A stretch of DNA of 64,000 nt from Blastomussa wellsi (Eukaryota > Cnidaria > Anthozoa > Scleractinia > Plerogyridae), in contig OX393572.1 in assembly GCA_947652115.1 (NCBI GenBank), forward strand, positions 8,669,966-8,733,965, given 5' to 3'. Shown here in pieces: positions 53,593 to 63,112 of the stretch. Both the position numbers and the translations under genes were made by a program. The number at the start of each line of letters is the position of its first letter. The first letter of the stretch is position 1. The notes beneath the pieces were generated by a model. The model was given only the letters and a program-made list of their open reading frames with translations. It did no database searches and was not told where the DNA came from.

Positions 53593-53738
53593 GGTTAGCC
53601 TATTATAACACTGCGGTTAGCCTACTAAGCAATCCGGTTAGCCTACTGAGCACTGCGGTTAGCCTATTAAGCAATCCGGTTAGCCTACTTTTACATTCCG
53701 GTTAGCCTACTAAGCACTGCGGTTATGCGGTTAGCTCT
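53593..53738. repeat. 21-22 bp minisatellite, about six units
   Basis: Units start ggttagcctactaag and end alternately in ctgc or atcc, so a 42-bp two-unit pattern is visible. Confidence 0.85.
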
Positions 53739-53794
53739 CAAGAATGGTAAGGGTAACACGATAAAATCTTAAAATTTTCGGTGTTCGGCAGCCG

Positions 53795-53864
53795 GGCCTC
53801 GGTAGTGTAGTTGTTAGTAGGAATAGCTCGTGTTCTGGGTTACCCGGGATCTATTCCACCTCTG
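53795..53864 (+). repeat. tRNA(Asp)-like remnant
   Basis: gcctcggtagtgtagttgtt contains an A-box-like tagtgtagttg; a degraded B box (ggatctattcc) follows about 40 bases later. Probably a SINE head inside the MULE-like element. Confidence 0.4.
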
Positions 53865-53967
53865 TGCTTTTATAATTGACTTTGTTTTTTTCTCTTTATT
53901 AGACGAAAAAATCAAAGTCTAAAAAAATCTAAGTGTCCCGGAGCCATTCCTGCATTTAACGCCATGT

Positions 53968-54045
53968 CAGTTAGAGACTGGCACCCATCTTGTAACATCA
54001 ATTAGAGATTGGTGCCTTTCATTGCAACAACCAATTAGAAATTTC
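53968..54045. repeat. 31-bp direct repeats before the right Polinton-like element
   Basis: cagttagagactggcaccc, caattagagattggtgcc and caattagaaattt start successive units. A related unit lies left of the MULE-like insertion (53480-53506), so the array was split by it. It may be upstream sequence of the provirus polymerase gene. Confidence 0.55.
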
Positions 54046-54061
54046 TGCTAATGATATAAGG

Positions 54062-55332
54062 ATGGATTTTTCTGATATAACCGAGCAAGATCTTGATTAT
54101 TTTCTTTCAATGTTTGAGGAACAGGCAACCGAACCTGAGACTGTTGGAAGCGGATCTTCCAACCAAGAGGATTTACTGCAACCAAATTCTTGAGGACCCG
54201 GAAATTGCATAGTATCTTGAGCAATTGCTTGCGGAAAACGAACTACTACCAGAACCAGTCCGCAGGGCAGGCCAAAATATACTGGATGCGCGCATTCCGG
54301 AGGAAGAGCGTTTGCGAAGACCTCTGGTTCCACAACGTCACCAACCCAGTGCCCCACCACGACAAAAGGAGAGAAGAAGGGGAGAAGTTTTGAGGTTGTT
54401 TGACCCAATTCAGCCACAGAATATCAAACCAACAAATTATCAGAATGAGATTCGGAATCTGTACGCAGATACAGTATATGCAGGGGAAGGGCAAGCCGGT
54501 CTGCGCTTTATCACATGGCACATTATCAAAGAACTGAACAAAGTCCTTACCCCCAACTTCATGGCAAAAATTCGAAAGGATACTCACACGGCATTTTACG
54601 TCACAACTTCTCGCATCAGCTGCGTAACATCGAGGATAAAACAATCATTATATATTACACAAATCATGGCTCTCCTTGGTTCAAAGATCTTGATTCTGCA
54701 AAGGCTTGGTTGATTGAACAGGAAACCAATCACCTGAATCCTGACAACATCAATCGCCCATCAACAAAGTGGGAGTTTATAGGCTTCTTTAATGTTGACA
54801 AAAGGTTGTCTTAACCGAGGTGCCATTGGTGGGAACAGGTCCATTACCAGATTGGTTGCGAAACCAATCACACGGGCGAGCGATGGCAGCACTGGATACC
54901 CACCAAGACAACCTGTGTCTCTGGCGCTGCATCGCGGTTCACCAAGGGGCACGAACTGATTGTAGCACCGTAGCAGCGAGGGAGCTTGCCAGACAGTTCT
55001 ACAAGATGGCAGAACCACCAAACAATGTTGTAAAAACTTCAATTGATCAACTTGATGCGGTGGAAAGGTTTTTGAATAAGGGTTTATACCTTTTGCAATG
55101 GATTGAAATCCGAGTATACGAGCCAGAGAGGGAAGAAAATGAAGAAGTAATATGGCACCTGAGACTAAACCCCTCAAGCAAACCTAAGAACATTCTGACA
55201 ATTGGTGTTTACGAGGAGCACGCCTTGGATGATCGAGCGGGAGTGTGTGTCAAAAGTGTTGGTGGTGGTGCTGCTCACACGCTCGACAGCAGAGGCGGCG
55301 GAAATTATTACCTCATCTTTGTCAACAGCTGA
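54062..55332 (+). pseudogene. Truncated N-terminal region of a Polinton-like DNA polymerase protein
   Basis: ATG 54062 opens an acidic start (MDFSDITEQDLDYFLSMFEE). Two or three frame changes follow; later landmarks are QNILDARIPEEERLRRPLVP, DNLCLWRCIAVHQGARTDCS (about 54900-54960) and IRVYEPEREENEEVIWHLRL. I recall this Cys-containing N-terminal module in front of type B polymerases of cnidarian elements; the polymerase call rests on that. The frame stops at 55330-55332 after only the N-terminal part, and no exonuclease or polymerase motif follows, so the rest was deleted. Confidence 0.5.
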
Positions 55333-56875
55333 GGGATAGAGCAGCTAAAAAGACCACGGTGTACTCACCGTTGGAAAGACAGTTAATGTTGAAGCCTAAA
55401 TGGGAAGAATAGTACGCCCTTGAATTGAGATGTAGTTTCACAGAATATGCCTGTTTTTTGAGCGTGTGAGGGCTTTGTTGGAAAGTAACAAGACTGCCAA
55501 ATTCAACATCATCTTCTTCGGAGAGGATAATAGGAGTCTCCATCAAAATCCTGAAAACATCGGTGCCATCGCTTGAAGTATTGGCATGGGGTATGGAATC
55601 AACAACCCAACTCTTCAAGTTATTCACTTGCCGCACAGTCGCAGCGTCATCATCGTCAGAGCCATCAGCCAGGTTGGTGATCTTTTTGTTGTTCAAGTCG
55701 ATGGGGCCCAACCCGAAGATTGAGAAACTGTTGAGATCTAAGTTTGTTTGTAATTGGAGGTCACCCTTGATATCAACAGTGTAAAGGGCATCATAAACCG
55801 CCCTGTCAACATCATTTTGAAAACTTTTAACCCCGTAAACAACCATATATGCTTGCACGTTTGAAGGCGATTCCGGATAGCCGGGACTTGAGGTGATGTC
55901 AAGGAAAGTTGCGGTGTCAGGGTTTGATCCGAACTTGTATGTGTGAACAATGGTTCGCATATACTTGGGGTTGTGTCTGTTGAAATGAATGGTGTGGTAT
56001 TGGATGACATCCGCAGAGGAAGAGACAGGGCTGAGAGCCCAGTTTGAAATTTTTTGCGGAAAGAAAAACTCAATGCAGAGGGTGTATTCACCATCAGGTG
56101 AGGGCTTTTTGCTGAGCTTTAGTTGCGAGTTGAAGGTGTTGTTGCTTCGCTTTTCCAGCATAAAGATAAAAGCTGGTTTGTTTACATTGTGAATGCCCGA
56201 TTCGTACCTTGCGAGGATGGAGGAATTAACGCGATTCACGCCTGAAATGGTGGAAGGGTCCTGATCCAAATATTTGAACACGTTGTCTTTTGCTCCTGTG
56301 GAGATGGTAGAAGTGGTGACATATCTTTCCATAAAACCCAGGTTAACAGCATCTTGGTCACCAGAAGGATTGGCAAGTTGTTCAATGCGATGATAGTTCA
56401 TGTTGATATCAGCCGTCAAAGGGTCGTTTGAGAAGCTGCTGCCAGGGGCGCCTTTTGGTCCGCGAGGGCCAGTGTCACCTTTCAAACCCTGTAGGCCTGG
56501 AAAGCCTTGAAGACCAGTGTTGCCTTTTGGACCTTGTAGGCCAAGGGTCACCTTTATCACCCTTTGGACCTTGTTCTCCAGGGTCGCCTTTTTCACCTTT
56601 TAAACCTTGTTGCCCAGGGTCACCTTTATCGCCTTTCAATCCTTGTTGCCCAGGGTCACCTTTGTCGCCTTTTTCACCTTTCACCTTTATCACCTTTTGG
56701 ACCCTGTTGTCCAGCATCGCCTTTACCACCCTTTGGACCTTGCTGTCCGGGGTCGACTTTTAGTCCTTGTTGAGCAGGATCACCTTTATCACCTTTTAAA
56801 CCCTGACGGCCTGGATCGCCTTTACCACCCTTTGGACCCTGAAGAGGACCAGGAGGACCCCACCGTTGAAAATAC
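55322..56875 (-). pseudogene. Collagen-like fibre protein
   Basis: From about 56875 downward, Gly-X-Y triplets in three frames ([60 protein letters not shown]) make a collagen-like shaft. It is followed by an intact beta-rich head of about 370 residues that starts DINMNYHRIEQLANPSGDQD. The hinge LANPxxxxDAVN resembles trimeric phage and virus fibre heads. Two frameshifts break the shaft. A receptor-binding spike is the likely role. The 3' end overlaps the end of the polymerase fragment by 11 bases on the opposite strand. Confidence 0.7.
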
Positions 56876-56880
56876 CCATG

Positions 56881-57540
56881 CTATATCATTTCATCAAAAG
56901 TTTTTTTGTTCACCTTTTTTGGCTTGTCGTGGTAAAGAAACGAATATTTCTTATCTGTTGCACGGTCAAGCAGCTGCCTGTCAATGCCCAATTCTTGTGC
57001 AATGAGATTGTTCTTGCAAGGCAGGAAACGAAAAACACAGAAGTGACTACAGTGGTTGCGGATGCATTTGGGGACCTTGAAGTAGTCCTGGGAGAGATAA
57101 ATAATGCTGCAGTTGCGGTGTCGCCCATTTATGAAATAATTGATGATTGCATGCTGATTGCTTTCACAGACCATGTCATTGAACACAACTAGTTTTTGGT
57201 TATATGGTGAGAGCTCTTCCAGCAGAAAAACGTCAGTGTGGGGCTCGATCACCTGATAACCAACGACGGGATCATATTTTGCGGCAAATTGGTCAAGAAA
57301 AAAGCGGTACTTGTCCTGATGCAGATTCTTTGCGAAGAGGTAAATCTTGTCATAATTCAGCAGCGGCTTGACCAGCACGTACAGCATGATGTTTGTCTTT
57401 CCAGAGCCGTTGGGCCTGCAAATCAACATTCGGAAGACATCTGTGAGCATGGCAGGATGGATTTGCTTGAACGTGCTGCCCTGTGAAGAAGGCAGGGGAT
57501 CTAAACTCGGAATCTGTTTTCTCGTATATATACACTGCAA
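56881..57540 (-). CDS. Packaging ATPase (A32/FtsK-HerA type) of the right element
   Basis: The frame is open for 219 codons. Walker A is RPNGSGKTN (about 57395-57425) and the Walker B-like segment is LVVFNDMV, with Asn where Asp is usual. YFINGRHRNCSIIYLSQDYF follows, then the C-terminal domain. No ATG is found at the expected start (reading begins IPSLDPLPSSQG, about 57515), so the start codon appears mutated. It would power DNA entry into the capsid. It faces the accessory gene at 57544 with almost no space between. Possibly still full-length apart from the start. Confidence 0.75.
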   Translation of the reverse strand: MQCIYTRKQIPSLDPLPSSQGSTFKQIHPAMLTDVFRMLICRPNGSGKTNIMLYVLVKPLLNYDKIYLFAKNLHQDKYRFFLDQFAAKYDPVVGYQVIEPHTDVFLLEELSPYNQKLVVFNDMVCESNQHAIINYFINGRHRNCSIIYLSQDYFKVPKCIRNHCSHFCVFRFLPCKNNLIAQELGIDRQLLDRATDKKYSFLYHDKPKKVNKKTFDEMI

Positions 57541-57543
57541 AAG

Positions 57544-58381
57544 ATGTCAGTCCAGTGGTGGAAGAAAAAGGCAAGGGAAGATGCCGAAGTCGAGGCACAA
57601 AAAGCTGAAATACTTCGAACAATCAGAAAGAACAAAGTCGCAAAAGCCTTTGGGGAGCTGACAGCAGAAGAGCTGTTCAAGCCGGTGACCAAAAGGCTCA
57701 ACGCTTCATTGAAAGCTCCTGAAGCAGAAGCAGAAGAGCTTGAGGCTGAAGTACCTGACTATGGGATGGATGATGCTGACTTTGAAAACCCTTTACACCC
57801 TTTTTATTTTGAAGACTTTAACCCAGACGAGGTAACACCACCAACCTCGCCACCACCAGAAGAAGAAGAAGAAAAGGAAGAAGACTATTTATCACCAGAC
57901 GAGGATGTACCACCTTCAGCACCATCAAAAAAGCTTTAGCACCGTCAGCACCATCACAACCAGGTGAACTACCATCAGCAAGATCACATCTAGTGGTTCA
58001 AGACAATCTATTCGCTAGAGAACAACGCACATTAAAAAGTTGACAAACAAAGAATCAAGACAACCCCCATATTACGGATGGGCAATCTCTGATATCAAAC
58101 AGAGACTAGAATGACTCGACCGGCAGAGGGAAAAACTAGGGGACCAACTAAAGAAAGAAAAAATGACAAAAAAAACACCCGGCAAAGAAATAAAAGTAAG
58201 GGGAGTCCTTGATGTGGACGCACTTGTCGACCAGCTAAACATCAGCCTGGGATTGATCAAGGCAGGGAATACGTCCCGAAAGCTGCTAAATCAGGTGACA
58301 AAGATTCTCTGGGTGCTGGTGGGCAAGGGGCTGCTTACAAAAACACAAGCAAAGAAAATAATTCTGCAGAATAATATATAA
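57544..58381 (+). pseudogene. Acidic accessory protein with helical C-terminal domain
   Basis: ATG 57544 (MSVQWWKKKAREDAEVEAQK) leads through a helical part to an acidic Pro/Glu region (TSPPPEEEEEKEEDYLSPDE). The first frame stops at 57939. Other frames continue with a Lys-rich linker and end in VRGVLDVDALVDQLNISLGL IKAGNTS (58190-58290) and a stop at 58381. It is probably one protein of about 275 residues broken by two or more frameshifts. Function unknown; it recurs at this place in similar elements. Confidence 0.45.
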
Positions 58382-58450
58382 AAACAAATGCGCCACTTCA
58401 GTATATTGCTCGACTCGCTGTTGGCAAGGTAGCAAAACCCGCACAACCAA

Positions 58451-59129
58451 GTGCCAGATAATTTTCCAATTCATTTTTCTCCCTCGATAATGCTGGAAAG
58501 GGGAAAAAGCTACAGGGCTGCCATGAATGGGATCGTGTCCATGACCTATTCTTGGTACAATGTTGTGACAGTTTTTAACAACAACACTTACAAATGGAGA
58601 AAGGCGGGACAAGCATGGAAGACCGAAACCATTCCCGACGGAATGTATGACTATGAAAATCTCAACGAAATGATCCAGAGGCAAACAGGAAAAGTAGACC
58701 CCAGCGACGCAAATTCGGCAAACATATTTCACCTATATTTTTACCCTACATCCTTCCGAGTGATCATTAATATAGAGGACAGGTACAAGCTCGACCTGTC
58801 AGAAGGAAAATTCACAAATCTGCTGGGCTACGACAAGAAAGTGGTGAGCAACGTACACAAAATGGGCATTCGAGTCCCCGACATCTACATTCACTGCGAC
58901 CTCATCTCCCAGCCAGTAGATAACATTGGTTACGACGTGATATATGCAATCTCAACAGATAATCAAAGAGTTGGTTACCCCTTCTCGATAGAACTGCGCC
59001 ATCTCCTGTGAACAAAAACGTGATCAACAACATCAACATCCGAATAACCGATGCATTTGGGAACATCATACCTCTCAACGGCATACACGTCGCGTTGAGT
59101 ATCATTGTAGACGAAGACCGCGACGAATA
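58451..59129 (+). pseudogene. Candidate penton-like capsid protein
   Basis: Long frame 58451-59011 with IMLERGKSYRAAMNGIVSMT, TIPDGMYDYENLNEMIQRQT and GKFTNLLGYDKKVV; the first ATG is at about 58491. A single frameshift near 59009 leads to INNINIRITDAFGNIIPLNG and a stop near 59129. Size (about 215 residues), beta-rich character and place beside the capsid gene fit a single jelly-roll penton protein, but I have no direct motif proof. Apart from the one frameshift it looks well preserved. Confidence 0.45.
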
Positions 59130-59142
59130 ATTTTGAGCAGGT

Positions 59143-59534
59143 ATGTACACGATGAACCATCCCAGCGAATGGACACAGTTTTATGACGAGTCCCGAGGGG
59201 TACACAGATATAGGCACAAAGGCTCTGGAGCTGCCTCATGGAGATTGGAGAGTGGGTCGGGAAAAAGGCTGCCTCGGCTGTTGGAAAAAAGGCAAAACAG
59301 GCCTCCTCAGCTGCCAGAAAAAAGCGGCCACAGCGATTGAGCAAGCACAAAGCCAACTCAGAAAAGCCAAACAGACAGCTGCAACGGGCCTTGGCAAAAA
59401 TTCAAGCGGCCTTTCGCAATGATCCACCGCTGCTTGCGCTGAAGAAGAAACCGCTTGAAGGCTCGAGCCACAAAACACTGCTAAAATACAGCGGGCAAAA
59501 ATGGTTAAAAGTTTTCGAAGCCCAGACTATCTGA
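59143..59534 (+). pseudogene. Small basic virion-type protein
   Basis: Start MYTMNHPSEWTQFYDESRGV at 59143. After a frameshift near 59240 the frame continues as EWVGKKAASAVGKKAKQASS and a Lys/Arg/Ala-rich body, then LALKKKPLEGSSHKTLLKYS. Composition suggests a DNA-binding core or membrane-active minor capsid protein. The end overlaps the start of the capsid-like gene. Confidence 0.45.
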
Positions 59535-60594
59535 AAAAGACAGTGCACACCTGGTTTGCTTTGGATCGGCCGATAGAAATTCCCGGAAACAGTGTAGAAC
59601 AGAGAAATACGGGTTACAAATTCTCGGCTACCGACCACGACAACTGGTACGACTGGTATAATGCCTACTTGCGGGTGCAGTTCACTTTCTAAGAAAAAGA
59701 CGACGGCGCACTTGTTGCTGCAGACACCAGGGCAGCGCCCATCAACTGCTTTTGCTGATCAACATGCTTACTGTCAAATCAGCGGGGAAGCAAGCTACAA
59801 CACAAACAATATCCACAAGGTGATATTTATCAAACCTGCTGGATTTCTCTGACGACTGCTCTAGAAGCACAGCAACAAGCTGCTCCTACTAATGATGCTG
59901 GAGTTAGAATTCAACCTTCAGAGTGACACAGAGCACGTTTGGCAGAACGATGCTGACCAGCGAAGGGTTGTTGTGAGGACTCTTGAGCTCTGGGTCCCCA
60001 TGCTGCAGTTTACAGCCTCAGCACAGAAAATTATGAACAAAGGGTTTCTTAAGCCAAATAAATGGACTTTCATGACCGAAATGCTGCAGCGCAGCCCCAG
60101 CCGGAGAGACGTTGCAGGGACTTGGTAGATCAACCTGGGCGTAAAAAACGCAAAACATGTCTTTATTTTCTTCCAGAGGTCCAACAAAGTAGCAGACGTG
60201 AATGAGAATCCCTACATCTTTGACACCTTTACCCTCAATGCCCGCCGGCAACGCTAATTCCAAACTCTCAGCCTCCCTACTGGAGTATGGCCCAAATGAG
60301 TTTTATCCCAAGCTGGAATACGATGAAAACGACAAGCAGCGAATTCTTGGACACCTGATAAATTACCGGTACCGCGAGAACGACTACAACTCTGGCATCC
60401 AGCTGCAGCCGAATAATTTTGCGCCACTCTACCCGTTCCCCTACTTTGACCTCCGTGCAAACAAAAGTAATACTACTGATGACCCGAGAAAGATGGTCTT
60501 CCACTACAGGCTCACCGCAGCGGCCATGGCTGATTACACGATTTATGCTGCAATCCTGTACGAGGCAGAATTTGAGCTGCGGTCTAAAAAATGA
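59501..60594 (+). pseudogene. Candidate major capsid protein of the right element
   Basis: Pieces in three frames follow in order: FSATDHDNWYDWYNAYLRVQ (59501-59692), NTNNIHKVIFIKPAGF (59800-59852), VWQNDADQRRVVVRTLELWV and NKWTFMTEMLQRS (59892-60128), VKNAKHVFIFFQRSNKVADV after a TAG, and ILGHLINYRYRENDYNSGIQ (60202-60594). Beta-rich, Trp/Tyr-rich sequence and place between penton-like and protease genes fit a double jelly-roll capsid protein. Two frameshifts, three internal stops and a probable deletion near 59860 are present. The last TGA overlaps the next ATG (ATGA at 60591). Confidence 0.55.
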
Positions 60595-60758
60595 GCGAGA
60601 CACAGCTCCACAACACGGCACGTTACATTACCGGTAAAGGAATGCATGTAAAACCGGCAGCACTGCCACCACCACCAGTTAGGTGTAGGGGGTTCCATGT
60701 AAACCTTGCCTGGCTGATTCAGCGCCCCCGCCCTTCTTCAACATGTGGGGCGAAAGAA
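60591..60758 (+). pseudogene. Small conserved protein between capsid and protease
   Basis: ATG 60591 overlaps the capsid gene stop (ATGA), suggesting coupled translation in the living virus. It encodes MSETQLHNTARYITGKGMHV and a Pro-rich part, then shifts frame near 60690. A short basic/Pro-rich virion protein is possible; function unknown. Confidence 0.4.
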
Positions 60759-60759
60759 A

Positions 60760-61155
60760 ATGAAATTTTTTGCCACGCCGCTTACCGACTTTGACCTGCC
60801 CCAGTGGTGCTGCAGCTTCGCATTCCTCTGAAAGGTCTTTACTCCAGAAACAACAGAGGAACAGGGGACTCACTGGGTTTGCTGCCGACATGGAGCAGGT
60901 GGGTATGAATACTTTGACTCCTGTGGCCTCCCCCTGCCTCTGGAATGGGAAAATGAGCTGGCTCTCGCAGGTGAAGAAATGTTTCTCAGGAATGACAACC
61001 AGATTCAGTGGGAAGTGAGCGTGTGCTGCGGCTACTTCTGCCTGCTTTTTTTGAACGAATGACAAAAAGGCTGCTCGTTTCAAGAAGTGCTTCACATGTT
61101 TTCCAACGACGTGATGACAAAAAAGGATGTTGTCACACAATATATTTCGCTTTGA
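60760..61155 (+). pseudogene. Adenain-type cysteine protease (maturation protease)
   Basis: From ATG 60760 the frame reads MKFFATPLTDFDLPQWCCSF, a TGA, then GTHWVCCRHGAGGYEYFDSC (catalytic His, and an acidic residue), and later VSVCCGYFCLLFLNE with the nucleophile-like Cys before Gly-Tyr-Phe, then a second TGA, and EVLHMFSNDVMTKKDVVTQY to TGA 61153-61155. The H...(E/D)...C order and the CG-x-F-C-x-x-FL pattern match the adenovirus protease family that cuts capsid precursors. Two in-frame stops show it is dead. Confidence 0.75.
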
Positions 61156-61831
61156 ATACAGAAACATGGATGCAAGGCTTAAGTTTGCTAACTATACACT
61201 ACTTTTCACAGTAGTGACACAAAGTCTGTTGGCTACTATCGACATGAATGATTTTCATTACAAACTCGCCAAGTGCCAAGCTGATGGAAGTTTTCCAGAT
61301 TTGAGATGGTTCGCAGCTCTCTAGAACGTCTAATTTCATTGGATCTTAATAGCACGCAGCTCTATTGTTTTAGGGCTAGGGCCCATTGTTACTGTTGTTC
61401 GTTTACCATTTTTTCAGCCAATACCGTGGGACCTTGTTAAGAGCTGCGTACCACCTCCCAGTTTTTAATTGAAATATTCTTCAGTTTGTCAAGATTGCTT
61501 TCTCTGTTTATTTTTAAGCAACCACACAGATTCCATTCCTTTTTCACCCAATAAATTGGGAAACTGAAGCAAATTTTGAAGCGGCGTACAAGCGAGTGCT
61601 GTGTTTGAATATTTTGCTCAAAATCCCGCCAAGAAGCCAACTCAGTGCAACACGCTAAGCCAATTAGAGAGAAGAAATTTCCCTGCTCGAACAATCGGGA
61701 TCAAGTAATTTCGTCCTGGGCAATTATATCAAAATTAATGAAAAATGCCCTATGTCTCAGCCAATCAGCATTCAGCAATTTTGCCCTCAATGTCATAAGG
61801 AGTACTCAATAACTGAACATGATTTACTTAC
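61156..61831. other. Right flank of the provirus, intron
   Basis: No gene and no visible copy of the left-end repeats. A 45-bp dispersed repeat is at 61739-61783. Confidence 0.5.
61739..61783 (+). repeat. Dispersed 45-bp repeat, second copy
   Basis: aaaaatgccctatgtctcag, then ccaatcagcattcagcaatt; compare 38289-38333. Confidence 0.65.
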
Positions 61832-61918
61832 CGCCTTCTTGTGTGATTCCTGGCATTGTTCCAGATCTCTCTCAAAATCCTTCCTCTCTGGGGGAGGGGT
61901 CATTGGTCCAACAAGTTC
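61832..61918 (-). CDS. PTPN23: PTPN23-like exon: V domain
   Basis: 87 bp, 29 codons, phase 0 to 0. Acceptor ttttctccacag ends at 61919; donor GCG|GTAAGT is at 61831. ELVGPMTPPPERKDFERDLE and QCQESHKKA continue straight into TQTNTELL of the 52271 exon. Confidence 0.88.
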
Positions 61919-62436
61919 CTGTGGAGAAAAATCTCCATGGTAAGTATTGATAGTTTTCCTTTCAGCAAACAATATTATGATGTAAAGTAAATATACACAG
62001 CATCACTCACTTACAAAAACAATTACTGTATAATTATTACGATTACCTTTTAAGAAAAACAATATACTATTAACATACTTACAAAATTTACATGCACTTA
62101 ACATTACATTACCTACTTACTTTGGTTTTACATCTTTTACTTTCTCTCAAAACCGAAAACCGAATACTTAAAACACTGCCAATATTAATAATTCATAATA
62201 TTTCAATTTTATCACTTTCAAACAATATTATACAGTGGAATCCTGTTTTCGTGAACCTTGTGTTTTGAATCCCCACTTAATCAGATCAAAAATGGTTTCC
62301 ATTGGATTGCTTCACTCAGTTGAACACAGAGCCCATTGATTTCTCAAAATCACTCTTCTTTTCCTGTGGATGACCAAGGAGGTTGAGAAACTGGGATCAC
62401 AGTTACTTTTAGCACATTGTTAAAAATCAGACCAAC

Positions 62437-62528
62437 CACTAGCTCCTTCTCCTTTTGTTTATCCTCCTCCAGCATTTTAACAAGAGATACTAACATATCT
62501 TCTACCTTGGAGCCAATTTTTGCCAGTT
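62437..62528 (-). CDS. PTPN23: PTPN23-like exon: V domain (MLEEDKQKEKEL)
   Basis: About 92 bp. Acceptor gatttgtag ends at 62529. The donor is either GTG|GTTGGT or CTA|GTGGTT, so the low end may be 62437 or 62440; both keep phase. It encodes LAKIGSKVEDMLVSLVKMLE and EDKQKEKEL. Confidence 0.82.
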
Positions 62529-62760
62529 CTACAAATCAGAAAGTAAGTACACAATTAAAATAAAAGCTACCAACTTGTAAGGTCATGTATACTATTATTT
62601 AAAATTAAAAGAAACAAAATGTTATTAACATTAAAATTGTTTAGGTAGAACAAATAATGTTAACATGAAATCAAGTTTGCAGTGATTGTAATTACAGCTG
62701 TATATGCCCTGTCTTGTCAAAAACTTTTAAGCCACAAATAACACATTGAACTTTTTGCAC

Positions 62761-62835
62761 CTTCTACATTGTTATCAACATCTTTCAGAGTATTTTCATC
62801 TCTCTTTAGAGAATCACTCTTCTGCTTGATAACAA
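62761..62835 (-). CDS. PTPN23: PTPN23-like exon: V domain
   Basis: 75 bp. Acceptor cttttgtag ends at 62836; donor GAAG|GTGCAA is at 62760. It encodes VIKQKSDSLKRDENTLKDVD and NNVE. The sequence itself is weakly diagnostic; the matching phases on both sides support it. Confidence 0.78.
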
Positions 62836-63047
62836 CTACAAAAGAAAGAAAAAAAGCAGTAAGAAAAATGCACAAGTTCTACATACAGAACAATTATTAT
62901 AGTTTATTAGTAGACTGAAGGCCTGAGCTTCAAACAAAAGTTGTTTCCTTTCCATAAGTAGAACACTGTAATTGCACCCCGATGTCTTGAACTCCCCAAT
63001 TTCTAAGAACAATTTTCCTTTGAAAAAGATAAGTGTTGCTGTCTGAC

Positions 63048-63112
63048 CTGGTAGGGTGTCATATCCTTCAGGTTCCAGTAAGTCATCAATGTGTAGATCT
63101 CCGAGGGCTTTG
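63048..63112 (-). CDS. PTPN23: PTPN23-like exon: BRO1/V junction (KALGDLHIDDLLEPEGYDTLP)
   Basis: 65 bp: one base,21 codons, one base. Acceptor gatttttag ends at 63113; donor CCAG|GTCAGA is at 63047. KALGDLHIDDLLEPEGYDTL fits the start of the V domain in HD-PTP. It is the most 5' host exon in the window. Confidence 0.85.

Larger units (their letters stand above)
53507..53967. mobile_element. MULE-like non-autonomous element with minisatellite core
   Basis: The ends (gcgcttaattgcgggaatgg; mirrored by ccattcctgcatttaacgcc) are about 30-bp inverted repeats. They are flanked by cagttagaga at 53497-53506 and 53968-53977, a 10-bp duplication typical of Mutator-like elements. The interior holds a 21-bp minisatellite and a tRNA-like remnant. 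No transposase. Confidence 0.65.
54062..61155. mobile_element. Endogenous Polinton-like DNA virus, right copy (decayed)
   Basis: Gene order: polymerase N-terminal region (+), collagen-like fibre (-), packaging ATPase (-), accessory protein (+), penton-like protein (+), basic protein (+), capsid-like protein (+), small protein (+), adenain-type protease (+). This set is the morphogenesis module of Polinton/adintovirus-like viruses. Most of the polymerase and any integrase are gone, all large genes have frameshifts or stops, and I found no terminal inverted repeats. It lies in the host intron between exons 52271 and 61832. Its proteins are unlike those of the left element, so it is a separate lineage. 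Confidence 0.8.
10396..63112 (-). other. PTPN23: Host gene: PTPN23 (HD-PTP) homologue, internal part, 16 exons
   Basis: HD-PTP is a BRO1-domain protein with an inactive or weak tyrosine phosphatase domain that works with ESCRT complexes in endosomal sorting. The exons here, joined in order on the minus strand, keep a continuous phase at every junction and give a V-domain-like helical region (exons 63048 to 33172), a 1253-codon Pro/Gln/Ser-rich exon, and the first part of the PTP domain (KNRYRDILP, then [29 protein letters not shown]). That domain order is specific to HD-PTP. BRO1 exons are expected right of the window. The C-terminal PTP exons with the HCxxGxGR loop are expected left of it. 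The unusual features are the very large Gln-rich exon and the amount of mobile DNA in the introns. Confidence 0.88.
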
